A program made the position numbers and the translations under genes. A stretch of 64,000 nucleotides of DNA from Nocardia brasiliensis ATCC 700358 (GTDB taxonomy: Bacteria; Actinomycetota; Actinomycetes; Mycobacteriales; Mycobacteriaceae). Location: assembly GCF_000250675.2 (NCBI RefSeq), contig NC_018681.1, forward strand, positions 8,184,001-8,248,000. The letters are read 5' to 3'. The notes under the pieces are model-generated. The model was not told where the DNA came from and did no database searches. It saw nothing but the letters and a program-made list of their open reading frames with translations. This document shows positions 26,517 through 35,703 of this stretch, in pieces (the first letter of the stretch is position 1; every line of letters begins with the position of its first letter).

Positions 26517-26996
26517 ATGAGGCAGCCGAACATCGCCCGTGCCGGTGTCGTGCTGGCCGGAGCGGCACTCGCCGCGCTGGTCGGACCCGGTGCACCCGCC
26601 CACGCAGTGACCACCGAGTTCCCACAGGTGCCGACGCTCGCACACGGCGGTCTCTGCTGGACCAGCATCCGCACCTGGGCCGACGTCAACCCGGCCTGGC
26701 CGGGCCGCGCCATCCTGAACATCCAGGCGCTGCCGCTGGCCGGCGTCGGGTCCGGTGACTACCCGTTCGCCCCGGTCTGCGAGGTGCGCACCATGATCGA
26801 CTGGCGCAACACCACCACCGGCGCGGCGGGCCGGTACGAAGACACCGTGGTGACCAGCATGTACGGCAGCATCCAGTACGCGCTGTTCCAGGACACCGGC
26901 CCCGGCCACGTCGAGGTGACCGTCTCCACCGACGCCGCGAGCATCCCCGCGCGCGGCGCGTTCGACGTACCCGCTCCCCCTGCCCCGCCTGCCTGA
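26517..26996 (+). CDS. Secreted hypothetical protein
   Basis: 159 residues. A Sec signal peptide (residues 1-30: RQPNIARAGVVLAGAALAALVGPGAPAHAV) with probable cleavage after AHA. The mature part is beta-rich with two Cys (GGLCWTSIRTWAD and APVCEVRTMIDW), probably disulfide-bonded, and ends in a Pro/Ala tail. Family not recognised. Sits between cbs and the esterase gene where mycobacteria have lipU. Confidence 0.82.
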   Translation: MRQPNIARAGVVLAGAALAALVGPGAPAHAVTTEFPQVPTLAHGGLCWTSIRTWADVNPAWPGRAILNIQALPLAGVGSGDYPFAPVCEVRTMIDWRNTTTGAAGRYEDTVVTSMYGSIQYALFQDTGPGHVEVTVSTDAASIPARGAFDVPAPPAPPA

Positions 26997-27016
26997 AGTC
27001 GGTATCTTTGACTTCT

Positions 27017-27907
27017 GTGAACGCACCACGGGTCGGCTGGCGGACCGCAGCGGTGACCGGTGCCGCGACCGTGCTGGCCGGTTCCGGCGCAGGCACCGCA
27101 TGGTGGGCCACCTATCGACTGCTCACCGCGCAGGCGGGTACCGCACGCGGCGTGATCGGGCGCGACACCTCGAAACCGCCTGAGGCGGACGGCATCTACA
27201 CCGCGGGCTGCCTGGCGCCGGAACCCTGGCGCGCCGGCAAACAGGCCGACCTGCACCTGATGGTCTTCGGCGATTCCACCGCGGCCGGCGTCGGCTGCCG
27301 GGTCGCCGACGAGGTCCCCGGGGTGCGGCTGGCCCGCGGGCTCGCCCAAGCCACGCAGCAACGAATCCGATTGAGCACCAAGGCGATCTCGGGCGCCACC
27401 TCCAAGGGCCTGTCCGGTCAGGTGGACGCGATGTTCGTGGCGGGACCACCGCCGGACGCGGCGGTCATCCTCATCGGCGCCAACGACATCACCAAAAAGC
27501 ACTCCGTCCGAGCCTCCGCGCGCCGCCTGGCCGCCGCGGTCGCCCGGTTGAGCCGCGCCGATGCCGTGGTAGTGGTCGGCACCTGCCCGAATCTCGGTAC
27601 CGTGACCGCGATTCCACAGCCGCTGCGCACGGTGGTGCACAACTGGAGTCTGCGCCTGGCCCGCGCGCAGACCGTGGCCACCACCGTCGCGGGCGGCGTC
27701 CCGGTGCCGATGGGCTATCTGCTCGCACCGGAATTCCGGGCCCAACCCGAATTGCTGTTCGCCGAGGACGGTTTCCATCCGTCGGCGGCGGGCTACGAAC
27801 TGGCCGCGGCACAGTTGCTTCCGGTCCTGCTCGAGGTGCTCGGCGAGCCGACCCCGGGTGCTCGTGCCCCGGGGCGCGACGTAGATTCGGTAAGAACCCG
27901 CGAGTAA
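27017..27907 (+). CDS. SGNH/GDSL esterase (Rv1075c-like)
   Basis: 296 residues from GTG 27017 (a TTG nine bases upstream is possible). The N-terminal hydrophobic segment (9-35) serves as signal anchor. The nucleophile is Ser87 in MVFGDSTAAG; the oxyanion block is LIGANDITKK; the catalytic dyad DxxH is Asp251 and His254 in AEDGFHPSAAGY. The studied homologue Rv1075c is a cell-wall-associated esterase of short acyl chains with Ser-Asp-His at matching spacing. Forty bases upstream of the thiolase gene, so possibly co-transcribed. Confidence 0.9.
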   Translation: MNAPRVGWRTAAVTGAATVLAGSGAGTAWWATYRLLTAQAGTARGVIGRDTSKPPEADGIYTAGCLAPEPWRAGKQADLHLMVFGDSTAAGVGCRVADEVPGVRLARGLAQATQQRIRLSTKAISGATSKGLSGQVDAMFVAGPPPDAAVILIGANDITKKHSVRASARRLAAAVARLSRADAVVVVGTCPNLGTVTAIPQPLRTVVHNWSLRLARAQTVATTVAGGVPVPMGYLLAPEFRAQPELLFAEDGFHPSAAGYELAAAQLLPVLLEVLGEPTPGARAPGRDVDSVRTRE

Positions 27908-27947
27908 CAAAGCGGGCTCGCTCGTACCCTCCGACAAAGGAGTCCTC

Positions 27948-29168
27948 ATGCCTGAGGCTGTCATCGTCTCGACTGCCCGTTCCCCGATCGGCCGGGCGGC
28001 CAAGGGATCGCTGGTCGACATGCGGCCCGACGACCTGACCACCCAGATCGTCCGCGCGGCACTCGACAAGGTGCCCGCTCTGGACCCCAACCAGATCGAT
28101 GACCTGATTCTCGGCTGCGGTTCGCCGGGTGGCGAGTCCGGTTTCAACATGGCCCGCATCGTCGCCGTGCAGCTGGGTTACGACCTGGTGCCGGGCACCA
28201 CCGTGCACCGCTACTGCGCGTCGTCGTTGCAGTCCACCCGGATGGCCTTCCACGCCATCAAGGCGGGCGAGGGTGAGGTGTTCATCTCCGCGGGCGTCGA
28301 GACCGTGTCCCGGTACAAGAACGGTTCCGCCGACAGCTGGCCGAACACGCAGAACGAGCTCTTCGCCGAGGCGCAGGCGCGCACCGCGAAGACCGCCGAG
28401 GGCGGCGCGGGCGCGTGGCACGACCCGCGCCAGGACGGCCTGATCCCGGACGCCTACATCGCGATGGGCCAGACCGCGGAGAACGTCGCCGGCTTCACCG
28501 GTATCACCCGTGAGGAGCAGGATCGCTGGGGCGTGCGGTCGCAGAACCGGGCCGAGGAAGCGATCAAGAACGGCTTCTTCGAGCGCGAGATCACCCCGAT
28601 CACGCTGCCCGACGGCACTGTGGTGTCGAAGGACGACGGCCCGCGCGCGGGCGTCACCTACGAGGCGGTCAGCCAGCTGAAGCCGGTCTTCCGCCCGGAC
28701 GGCACGGTCACCGCCGGTAACTGCTGTCCGCTCAACGACGGCGCCGCCGCGCTCGTCATCATGAGCGACACCAAGGCCAAGGAACTGGGCCTGACCCCGC
28801 TGGCCCGCATCGTCTCCACCGGCGTCTCCGGCCTGTCGCCCGAGATCATGGGTCTCGGCCCGATCGAGGCATGCAAGCGCGCACTCGCCTTGGCGGGCAA
28901 GTCGATCGACGATATCGACCTGGTCGAGATCAACGAGGCGTTCGCGGTGCAGGTGCTCGGTTCGGCTCGCGAGCTGAAGATCGACGAGGACAAGCTGAAC
29001 GTCTCCGGCGGCGCGATCGCGCTCGGCCACCCGTTCGGCATGACCGGCGCCCGTATCACCACCACGCTGCTCAACAACCTGCAGACCTACGACAAGCAGT
29101 TCGGTCTGGAGACCATGTGCGTCGGCGGCGGCCAGGGCATGGCGATGGTCATCGAGCGCCTGAGCTAG
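27948..29168 (+). CDS. fadA3: Acetyl-CoA acetyltransferase (thiolase)
   Basis: 406 residues, one more than Rv1074c (FadA3), which it matches in position. Thiolytic cleavage of 3-ketoacyl-CoA or the reverse condensation. Active-site residues are all present: Cys90 (HRYCASSLQS), His361 (ALGHPFGMTGAR) and Cys391 (CVGGGQGMAMV). Good ribosome binding site (AAAGGAG). Followed by a strong terminator. The physiological substrate chain length is not evident. Confidence 0.93.
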   Translation: MPEAVIVSTARSPIGRAAKGSLVDMRPDDLTTQIVRAALDKVPALDPNQIDDLILGCGSPGGESGFNMARIVAVQLGYDLVPGTTVHRYCASSLQSTRMAFHAIKAGEGEVFISAGVETVSRYKNGSADSWPNTQNELFAEAQARTAKTAEGGAGAWHDPRQDGLIPDAYIAMGQTAENVAGFTGITREEQDRWGVRSQNRAEEAIKNGFFEREITPITLPDGTVVSKDDGPRAGVTYEAVSQLKPVFRPDGTVTAGNCCPLNDGAAALVIMSDTKAKELGLTPLARIVSTGVSGLSPEIMGLGPIEACKRALALAGKSIDDIDLVEINEAFAVQVLGSARELKIDEDKLNVSGGAIALGHPFGMTGARITTTLLNNLQTYDKQFGLETMCVGGGQGMAMVIERLS

Positions 29169-29176
29169 TCATTACG

Positions 29177-29212
29177 AAAAAGACCCCCGGCCCAACGGGC
29201 CGGGGGTCTTTT
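29177..29212. terminator. Strong bidirectional terminator
   Basis: AAAAGACCCCCGGCCC pairs perfectly with GGGCCGGGGGTCTTTT around a three-base loop (AAC), with A and T runs on both sides. Serves the thiolase gene and the convergent Bax-inhibitor gene. Confidence 0.92.
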
Positions 29213-29227
29213 GTTTGTGGCTGGTTA

Positions 29228-30091
29228 TCAGTCGCGCTGGAAGTAGCTCAGCAGCCGCAGGATCTCGACGTAGAGCCAGACCAGGGTGACGGTCAGGCCG
29301 AGGGCGACGCCCCAGGCGGCCTTCTCCGGCGCTTGGGCGCGGATGAGCTGGTCGGCGGCGTCGAAGTCGAGCAGGAAGCTGAACGCCGCGATCGCGATGA
29401 CGACCAGGCTGAAGACGATGGCGAGCGGGCCGCCGTCGCGCAGGCCGAGGCCGCCGGAGATGAAGAAGCTGGCGACCAGGTTGCCGAGCGCGAGCACCAG
29501 CACACCGATCATCGCGCCGACGATCATCCTGGTGAAGCGCGGGGTCACCCGGATCGCACCGGTCTTGTAGACCACCAGCATGCCCGCGAAGACGCCGAAG
29601 GTGCCGAGCACCGCCTGCGCGATGAGCGCGCTACCGCCGACGCCGCCGAACTCGACGCTGGTGAACATGAACGACAGCGCACCGACGAACAGACCCTCGA
29701 ACACCGCGTACGAGAGTACGAGGACCGGGTTGTCCATCTTGTTCGCGAACGACGCGATCAGCACCAGCACCAGGCCGATCAGGCCGCCGCCGATGACGAA
29801 CAGCGGTGCCAGCGAGGTGTTCGCGTTGGTGAGGCCATAGGAGACGATCGCCGACAGGGCGAGCACGCCCAGCGTGATGGCGGTCTTGGTGACCACGTCG
29901 TCGATGGTCATCGCGCGGGTGCCCGCGGGCGCCTGCTGATAGGGCTGCGGCTGCTGGTACTGCTGTCCGTATTGGTTACCGAACTGCTGGCCCATCTGTC
30001 CCGCGCCGGCGACGCCCGACCCGAAGTTGGCGTAGCCACCGCCCTCTTGCCGAGGCAGGTTTCTGAAAACCGGATTGCTCGTGGTACGCAC
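29228..30091 (-). CDS. Bax inhibitor-1/YccA family membrane protein
   Basis: 287 residues. A cytoplasmic Gly/Gln/Tyr-rich N-terminus (about 1-70) precedes seven membrane helices. The family block FLLDFDAADQLIRAQAPEKAAWGVALGLTVTLVWLYVEILRLLSYFQRD includes the conserved Asp residues implicated in pH-gated Ca2+ leak in relatives. GTG start with AAAGGGA upstream. Matches Rv1072 in position. The function in actinobacteria is not established. Confidence 0.9.
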   Translation of the reverse strand: MRTTSNPVFRNLPRQEGGGYANFGSGVAGAGQMGQQFGNQYGQQYQQPQPYQQAPAGTRAMTIDDVVTKTAITLGVLALSAIVSYGLTNANTSLAPLFVIGGGLIGLVLVLIASFANKMDNPVLVLSYAVFEGLFVGALSFMFTSVEFGGVGGSALIAQAVLGTFGVFAGMLVVYKTGAIRVTPRFTRMIVGAMIGVLVLALGNLVASFFISGGLGLRDGGPLAIVFSLVVIAIAAFSFLLDFDAADQLIRAQAPEKAAWGVALGLTVTLVWLYVEILRLLSYFQRD

Positions 30092-30230
30092 GTGCGTCCC
30101 TTTCTGGTCGTTGCCGCTGTTCGCCGAGCTTTCGCTCGATCATCCAACTGCTTGGTCCAACGTTCACTGCCCGGTTCTAGTTCCCGGAAGCGTTTTCCCG
30201 GGAACAGCACCTAGGCGGACAATTCGGACT

Positions 30231-31382
30231 CTACCGCTGCTGCGCGTCGTGTAAACCACGCACGGACCGAGTGACCGTGAATTTGCGGTTGCGACCGATC
30301 ACATCGGTGTGGCCGACCATCCGCTCGATCACCCCGCGATAGTTCAGATGAGAGTTGAACACCGTCCACAACTCGCCGCCGGGCCGCAGCACACGGCCGG
30401 TCTCGGCGAACATCTTGATCGCCGATCCGGTGTGCACGGCGGCGCCGACATGAAAGGGCGGGTTGCACAGCACTAGATCCGCGCTGTTGGCGGCCGCCGA
30501 GGACATCGCGTCGTCGCGCACCACGGTCACCCGATCGGCGACCTCGTTGACGGCCACCGTCGCCCGGGCCGAGGCCACCGCAGCGGCCGATTGATCGGTG
30601 CCGACCACCTTGATGCCGGGACGTGCCTTCGCCAGCGCCACGGCCAGTATCCCGGTGCCGCAACCCAGGTCGATCGCCTCGCGGGCATCGGGTTTCATCC
30701 ATTTCAGGTGTTGCAGCAGGAATCGCGTGCCGATGTCCAGACGCGCGCCGGAGAAGGCCGCACCGTGCGCCACCACGTCGAGGTCGAGGTCGTCGAGCCG
30801 ATCACGCACCGGAAACGGCGGGCTGCCCACCGGTTTCGGCCCGGTGACCAGCAGCGTCCGCGATTTCTGCCGGCCCCGGCTGGCCCGCACCTCGGAAAAG
30901 TACTGCGCCAGAACATCGTTCATCGATTTGGTCAGGTACTTGTCCCGCCCGCCCGCGAAGACCACCACGTCCGGGTCGGCGTAGCGCGCGATGGCGTCGG
31001 CGACCTCGGTCAGCCCGGCCAGCGCCCGGGGCAGTCGCAGCAGCACCACGCGCACACCGTCGAGCAGCCCGGCGCCGAGCGGGTGCGCGGTGTAGCGGTC
31101 GGCGAATCCCAGCGCGCGGGCGTTGTTGGCCAGCGCCAGCTCGCCGGTGAGCAGATCCTGATGCACCCGCACGTCGCGCAGGTCGTGCGCCGCGATGGCG
31201 CCGATGGTCAGCGCGCCGTACGCGTCGCCGAGGATAGCTATCTTTCCGCTATCATCGGTGGTCAGCGCCTCGGCGGCGACGTCGAGGATCAGCCGATCGG
31301 CGGCATCCACGGCGTAGAGGTTTAGCGCCTCCACATCCGGATACCGCCGCAGTCGGCTGAGTACCTCCTCGACATCTGTCAC
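30231..31382 (-). CDS. RlmG-like rRNA (guanine-N2) methyltransferase
   Basis: 383 residues in two Rossmann-like halves, as in RlmG/RsmC. The C-terminal half is catalytic: SAM-binding AIDLGCGTGILAVALA, then the NPPFH tetrad used for exocyclic-amine methylation of guanine, then GGELWTVFNSHLNYR. The N-terminal half (1-190) is a degenerate methyltransferase domain used for RNA recognition in relatives. RlmG modifies G1835 of 23S rRNA in E. coli; the exact target here is inferred. GTG start. Confidence 0.88.
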   Translation of the reverse strand: MTDVEEVLSRLRRYPDVEALNLYAVDAADRLILDVAAEALTTDDSGKIAILGDAYGALTIGAIAAHDLRDVRVHQDLLTGELALANNARALGFADRYTAHPLGAGLLDGVRVVLLRLPRALAGLTEVADAIARYADPDVVVFAGGRDKYLTKSMNDVLAQYFSEVRASRGRQKSRTLLVTGPKPVGSPPFPVRDRLDDLDLDVVAHGAAFSGARLDIGTRFLLQHLKWMKPDAREAIDLGCGTGILAVALAKARPGIKVVGTDQSAAAVASARATVAVNEVADRVTVVRDDAMSSAAANSADLVLCNPPFHVGAAVHTGSAIKMFAETGRVLRPGGELWTVFNSHLNYRGVIERMVGHTDVIGRNRKFTVTRSVRGLHDAQQR

Positions 31383-31501
31383 GCCTCAAGTGTGCTAGAT
31401 CGTTGCCCTGACGTCACATCGACCCCCGGCAATTCGCCGGTTCCGTGCGGCGTGGCGTCCCGCGCGTCGGGCGAAATGCCCAGCAGCGCAACTTATTCAG
31501 C

Positions 31502-32107
31502 TCAGTTGACCCCTACCTTGCCGCCGATAGGGGTTACCGCGTGCCACACCCTACCGACGCCTTGCCCGAGCAGATCTCCGGGCTTCGTGTCGGCGGCGAA
31601 GAAGTAGACCGGCCAGCCCGCGATCGTGACTTGGCATGCGCCATCGGCACGTTCGACGAAACCGACGAGTTGCGGGTCCACGCCTGTGACGTATATCGCT
31701 TGGCCACGCTGGGCGAGCACCGGTGGCCATTTCGCGACGCAGTCACCCGCACAGTTCGAGGCGGGCGGCCGTGCGGTGTCCTTGTCGAATCGATACACCG
31801 CACGCCCGGCCGCCGTAACATGCTGTCCGGCAGCAGCATTGTCGGCGACCGCGAGCTGCACGGCATTCGCGCCGGTCGGGGCGGTGCCGTGGTAGATCTT
31901 CAACCAGCCCTGTGTCTTGGCCGGCGCCTCGCTCTGCGTCGTCGCCGCGGGCGCCTGCGCGGCGGCCGACACGGCCACGGGTGGCGCCGCGGCGGACGCG
32001 GGTCGCTCCGGCGCGGGGCCACCGCACGCACCCAGCAAACCGGCGAGAAGCACCGAGGCAGCGGCGAATGACCCGGCTGCCGGCTGGAAGCGTTTGATCG
32101 ACAACAT
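31502..32107 (-). CDS. COG4315-type lipoprotein with two secreted repeats
   Basis: 201 residues. Signal peptide with lipobox ending at Cys28 (LLGACGG), an Ala/Pro-rich linker, then two repeats of about 50 residues: AAGRAVYRFDKDTARPPASNCAGDCVAKWPPVLA and IAGWPVYFFAADTKPGDLLGQGVGRVWHAVTP. The Cys pair NCAGDC in repeat one is conserved in this family. Surface-exposed, function unknown. Diverges from the AMIN-like lipoprotein gene over 164 bases. Confidence 0.87.
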   Translation of the reverse strand: MLSIKRFQPAAGSFAAASVLLAGLLGACGGPAPERPASAAAPPVAVSAAAQAPAATTQSEAPAKTQGWLKIYHGTAPTGANAVQLAVADNAAAGQHVTAAGRAVYRFDKDTARPPASNCAGDCVAKWPPVLAQRGQAIYVTGVDPQLVGFVERADGACQVTIAGWPVYFFAADTKPGDLLGQGVGRVWHAVTPIGGKVGVN

Positions 32108-32271
32108 TTTTCGTACCCTCCGGAGCGATCGGCCGGGCGCGGTACGCGCCCGGTCATCGACAACAACGAGGCAGGCCGAGCGCTGGTTCAGCGCCCCGGA
32201 CGGACGACGGCAAACATCGAGAAACCCGCAAATCCCGCGCAGCACCGCGGTCAGCGTTTACCATCAGCCAC

Positions 32272-32859
32272 ATGCGTAACAGGACGGTGTTGACGGTCGT
32301 TGCGATGGCCGCGCTGCTCGCGGGCTGCGGCAGCGACGACGGATCCACCGCGAACACCCCTGCCGCGAGTTCCGCCACCACCACCGGCACCTTCGCCGAA
32401 GCGCCTCCGGTCACCCGCGACGCACTACCCAAGCGCGGCACCGCGTCCAACGACGCGGGCCTCACGGTGACCAATATCCGGATCGGCCACCAGCCCGGCT
32501 TCGACCGGGTGGTCTACGACCTCGGCGGCACAGGCACGCCGGGCTGGATCGTGCAGTACACCGACCGGGCCGTGCAGGACGGCAGCGGCAAGGCGGTCGA
32601 CGTGGCCGGCACCTCCATTCTCGAGGTGCAGATCCTCGGTTCGGCGTATCCGTTCGACAGCGCGGTCACGCCGTACGCGGGCCCCGATCCGGCGCGCGAC
32701 CCGAGCGCGCCCGGCGTCGCGGGCGTCTACCGGACCCTCGTGTTCGAGGGGACCACGCAGTCGTTCATCGGCGTCGAGGCCGACCGGCCCGGCTTCTCCG
32801 TCAGCACGCTGAGCAACCCGACGCGCCTGGTCGTCGACATCGCCACCCCGAAGCAGTAG
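32272..32859 (+). CDS. AMIN-like domain lipoprotein
   Basis: 195 residues. Lipobox at LLAGCGSDD (Cys19), a Thr/Ala/Ser-rich linker to about residue 55, then a beta-rich domain (LTVTNIRIGHQPGFDRVVYDLGGTGTPGWIVQYT...GTSILEVQILGSAYP...RPGFSVSTLSNPTRLVVDIATPKQ) of the AMIN-like type, related to peptidoglycan-targeting AMIN domains. Probably cell-envelope anchored. Confidence 0.85.
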   Translation: MRNRTVLTVVAMAALLAGCGSDDGSTANTPAASSATTTGTFAEAPPVTRDALPKRGTASNDAGLTVTNIRIGHQPGFDRVVYDLGGTGTPGWIVQYTDRAVQDGSGKAVDVAGTSILEVQILGSAYPFDSAVTPYAGPDPARDPSAPGVAGVYRTLVFEGTTQSFIGVEADRPGFSVSTLSNPTRLVVDIATPKQ

Positions 32860-32913
32860 GTACCACCTGGGGGTATTGCGAAGGGGCGGGCGGGCCGTCA
32901 TTACACTGGCCGC

Positions 32914-33477
32914 GTGGTCGAACAGCGCCAACCGCTTCCCGCACCCGGGCTCGCCCGGGCGCTGCGTGCGCTGGTGCTTCTGGCCGGGATCGTCGCCATG
33001 CACACGGCGGTTTTCGCCATGCCCGCCCATGGACACGCTCAGTCCACCGGCCACCCAGCGCAGGTTGTCCCGGCGGCTGCGATGCCCGATAGCGAGCACG
33101 CAGCCGACGCCGTCATCGCTGCCGCGGCAACCGGGTGGAACGACCACACCGGCTCGGGCCCCGTCGCACTCCAGCCGACCGGACGTGGCGACGCGGTTAC
33201 AGCAGGACCGATCCGCGCCGAGTCCGGCAGCGCGCACGGCGCGAGCGGACCGGACTGCGGCGGCGCGGGCTGCTCCGGCACCCACGGCGCGATGCACGGC
33301 TGTGTGTTCATCCTGGCTGCCGTCGCACTGCTGCTGGCCCTGGTCGTGCTCTACCGCCTGGCGGTCGGCCGGGCGGGCACCTCCGTCGCCCCGCTACGCC
33401 ACCGGCGGCCCCGGCGCGAACGCGCACCCCCCTGGACCGTGCTCTCCCTAGCCGAATTGTCGATTCTGCGGATCTGA
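32914..33477 (+). CDS. DUF6153-like membrane protein
   Basis: 187 residues. Two membrane helices (about 16-36 and 131-151) flank an extracytoplasmic loop of about 95 residues rich in His, Gly and Ala, ending in DCGGAGCSGTHGAMHGC. This layout and the direct link to a DUF305 gene fit DUF6153. The Cys/His/Met cluster could bind a metal, which is inference. Same strand as the DUF305 gene, 83 bases apart. Confidence 0.75.
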   Translation: MVEQRQPLPAPGLARALRALVLLAGIVAMHTAVFAMPAHGHAQSTGHPAQVVPAAAMPDSEHAADAVIAAAATGWNDHTGSGPVALQPTGRGDAVTAGPIRAESGSAHGASGPDCGGAGCSGTHGAMHGCVFILAAVALLLALVVLYRLAVGRAGTSVAPLRHRRPRRERAPPWTVLSLAELSILRI

Positions 33478-33560
33478 CAGACATCCCGGCGACCGCTCGA
33501 ACGGTCGTCGCTTCGTCGTGCCCGAAACCCAGTCATTCGCAATACGCAAGGAGCACAACC

Positions 33561-34184
33561 ATGTTCACCAGCCGTACCCGGATCACGACCGCCGTCGCCG
33601 CGGTCACCACCGTCACCGCACTGTTCGCCGCGGGCTGCAGCGACGACGACTCGAACACCATGCCCGGCATGGATCACGGCAGTTCGAGCACGTCCGCGTC
33701 GTCGAGCGCGCCCGCGGCCCGCACCGACTTCAACGACGCCGATGTCACTTTCCTGCAGATGATGTATCCGCATCACGCGCAGGCGGTAGAGATGGCGAAG
33801 CTGGTGCCGAGCCGCAGCCAGAATCCGCGGTTGCAGGCTCTCGCCACCGGCGTCGAGCAGGCGCAGGCCCCGGAGATGCAGCAGATCACGACGCTGCTGC
33901 AGAGTTTCGGTAAGCCCGCTCCGGGCACCGGCGGACACACCGGGCACAACATGCCGGGGATCATGACACCCGAGCAGATGAGCGCTCTGCAGGCCGCGTC
34001 CGGTCCTGACTTCGACCGGCAGTGGCTGACCATGATGATCGAGCATCACACCGGCGCGATCGCCATGGCCGAGACCGAACTCGCCGACGGCACGAACAGT
34101 GACGCTAAGGCGCTGGCCCGCAGCATCATCGATGCCCAGCGTACGGAGATCGATACCATGCGCGGCATGCTCGGCCAGAGCTGA
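33561..34184 (+). CDS. DUF305 lipoprotein
   Basis: 207 residues, ATG 33561 with AAGGAG. Signal peptide with a probable lipobox at Cys26. Mature part starts with a Met/His/Asp/Ser-rich linker (DDDSNTMPGMDHGSSS), then two ferritin-like DUF305 repeats, each with the HH core: MMYPHHAQAVEMAKL and MMIEHHTGAIAMAETE. DUF305 proteins are four-helix bundles often found with copper-handling genes; metal binding is suggested by the Met/His residues but not proven. A perfect hairpin follows the stop. Confidence 0.92.
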   Translation: MFTSRTRITTAVAAVTTVTALFAAGCSDDDSNTMPGMDHGSSSTSASSSAPAARTDFNDADVTFLQMMYPHHAQAVEMAKLVPSRSQNPRLQALATGVEQAQAPEMQQITTLLQSFGKPAPGTGGHTGHNMPGIMTPEQMSALQAASGPDFDRQWLTMMIEHHTGAIAMAETELADGTNSDAKALARSIIDAQRTEIDTMRGMLGQS

Positions 34185-34190
34185 CGCCGT

Positions 34191-34230
34191 GCCGAGTGCA
34201 CCGGGACCTCCGCGTCCCGGTGCACTCGGC
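34191..34230 (+). terminator. Terminator after the DUF305 gene
   Basis: GCCGAGTGCACCGGGAC pairs perfectly with GTCCCGGTGCACTCGGC around a six-base loop. There is no T run, the form common in GC-rich actinobacteria. Confidence 0.75.
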
Positions 34231-34359
34231 CCGTAGGTATCGATTGCTCATCTATCCAGGTCTGTGCAGGTGACGACCCCGCCCGTCACGACGTACGGTC
34301 GATAGGTCCGGCATCGGGCAGCACCGGCCCGGCCGGATCTGTCGAGGGAAGGGGCCGAC

Positions 34360-34911
34360 ATGCACGGACTCGAACGGACCGGACTGCTCGCCGCGGGCGC
34401 GGCGACCGCGGCGGGCGTACTGATCATCGGCGCCTGTTCGCAGCAGGTCTCCGGCACTGCCGAGGTGAATCGCACCGATCTGGCCGCGTACACCTCCGAG
34501 GTCACGGCCTCCTCGATCGCGGCGTCCGCGGCCAGGGCCGCCGCCATCGAACGCGCGACCGGGTCGGCCTGCGATGCCTTCCTGGCCGCCAACGGCCGTT
34601 CAGTCCAGGCCTTCAACGATTACATCGGGCTGACCAACGACCGCGGCCGCAACGATCCGGAGGCGAACGGCAAGGCCGATATCGCCGTAACCGCACTGCA
34701 CGACGGCGCGCGGTCGGTCGACCAGAAGGTGACCAAGGAGGTGCCGTCGAACATCGCGGACGTACTGCACGCCTACCGCGACGACACCAACACCCTCGCC
34801 GACACCCTGGCCCGGCGCGCGGACACCGACACGCTCAACGCCAGCATCGACAAGTTCAATGCCACCAAGGACACCGCGCTCGCGGCCTGCGCGGGCCACG
34901 GCACCCGCTAG
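34360..34911 (+). CDS. Hypothetical lipoprotein
   Basis: 183 residues, ATG preceded by GAGGGAAGGGG. Lipobox at IIGACSQQ (Cys26), with the mature part predicted all-helical and two further Cys (SACDAFLAANGR and LAACAGHG) likely forming a disulfide. Family not recognised. It resembles in general layout the lipoprotein at 35.7-36.1 kb (helical, paired Cys), but the sequences are not clearly alike. Confidence 0.75.
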   Translation: MHGLERTGLLAAGAATAAGVLIIGACSQQVSGTAEVNRTDLAAYTSEVTASSIAASAARAAAIERATGSACDAFLAANGRSVQAFNDYIGLTNDRGRNDPEANGKADIAVTALHDGARSVDQKVTKEVPSNIADVLHAYRDDTNTLADTLARRADTDTLNASIDKFNATKDTALAACAGHGTR

Positions 34912-34913
34912 CG

Positions 34914-35672
34914 CTACGCGGCGCGCTCGAAGAACTTCTCCAGCAGCGCGTTGAACGGCTCGCCGGTGTCCGGCACCAGGTGGCCCATGCCCGGACAGAC
35001 CGCGCGCTCACCACCGGTCTGTTCGGCGATCGCGTCGCAGACCGCCTCGAACGCCGCCGAGTGCCCGCCGGACACCGCCAGGATCGGGAAATCCGCGTCG
35101 CGCAGCACGTCCAGCGGCGGTGCCGCTTCGTCGGGCGGGCGCGCACCCTGCAGCTGCCGCATCCCGGCCACCAGGACCGGCGGGATCGACGTGCCCGGCA
35201 TGGCAGGCACCCCGACGACCTCGAAGAACTGCCGCAACGCGAGCTCGGGCGCGCGGTCGACCCGCTCGATCAGCTCGCGGGTGGCCGCGCTCATCGCGTC
35301 GACCTCCGGATTCCCCCGTGCGACGCCGTAGAGCGGCGGTTCGACGACGGTCAGCGACCGGACATTCTCGGGTCGTTGCGCGGCGGCGTACATCGCGACG
35401 ATCCCGCCGTAGGACAGCCCGACGAGATGGACCGGCCGGTCGAGCAGCTGGGTCGCGAGCAATCGGGCTTCCGCCTCGAAATCCTGCCTGGCGTAAGGCG
35501 TTTCACCGTGCCCGGGACGGTCCGGGGCGAGCAGCGTCCACCGGCTGGTCAGCGGGCGCTGGGCGCGCCAGGTTTCGCGACCGCCGAGAATACTGCCGTG
35601 CACCAGGACCACCGGCGGCCCGTCGCCCCAGCGGTGCACGTGCAGCCGGATATCGGAATTCGGTGCGTCCAT
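34914..35672 (-). CDS. Alpha/beta-fold hydrolase
   Basis: 252 residues from ATG 35672; another ATG lies three bases upstream, but AGGAGG spacing favours this one. The oxyanion loop is VLVHGSILGG; the nucleophile elbow is GLSYGG with Ser87; the catalytic His is in CPGMGHLVPDTGEPFN; the acid is probably the Asp in the DADFPILAVSGGHS region. Cytoplasmic. Substrate unknown. Stop codons of this gene and the convergent lipoprotein are two bases apart. Confidence 0.88.
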   Translation of the reverse strand: MDAPNSDIRLHVHRWGDGPPVVLVHGSILGGRETWRAQRPLTSRWTLLAPDRPGHGETPYARQDFEAEARLLATQLLDRPVHLVGLSYGGIVAMYAAAQRPENVRSLTVVEPPLYGVARGNPEVDAMSAATRELIERVDRAPELALRQFFEVVGVPAMPGTSIPPVLVAGMRQLQGARPPDEAAPPLDVLRDADFPILAVSGGHSAAFEAVCDAIAEQTGGERAVCPGMGHLVPDTGEPFNALLEKFFERAA

Positions 35673-35703
35673 CATCGACCTCCTGGGCTGACTGTATCGA
35701 TCG

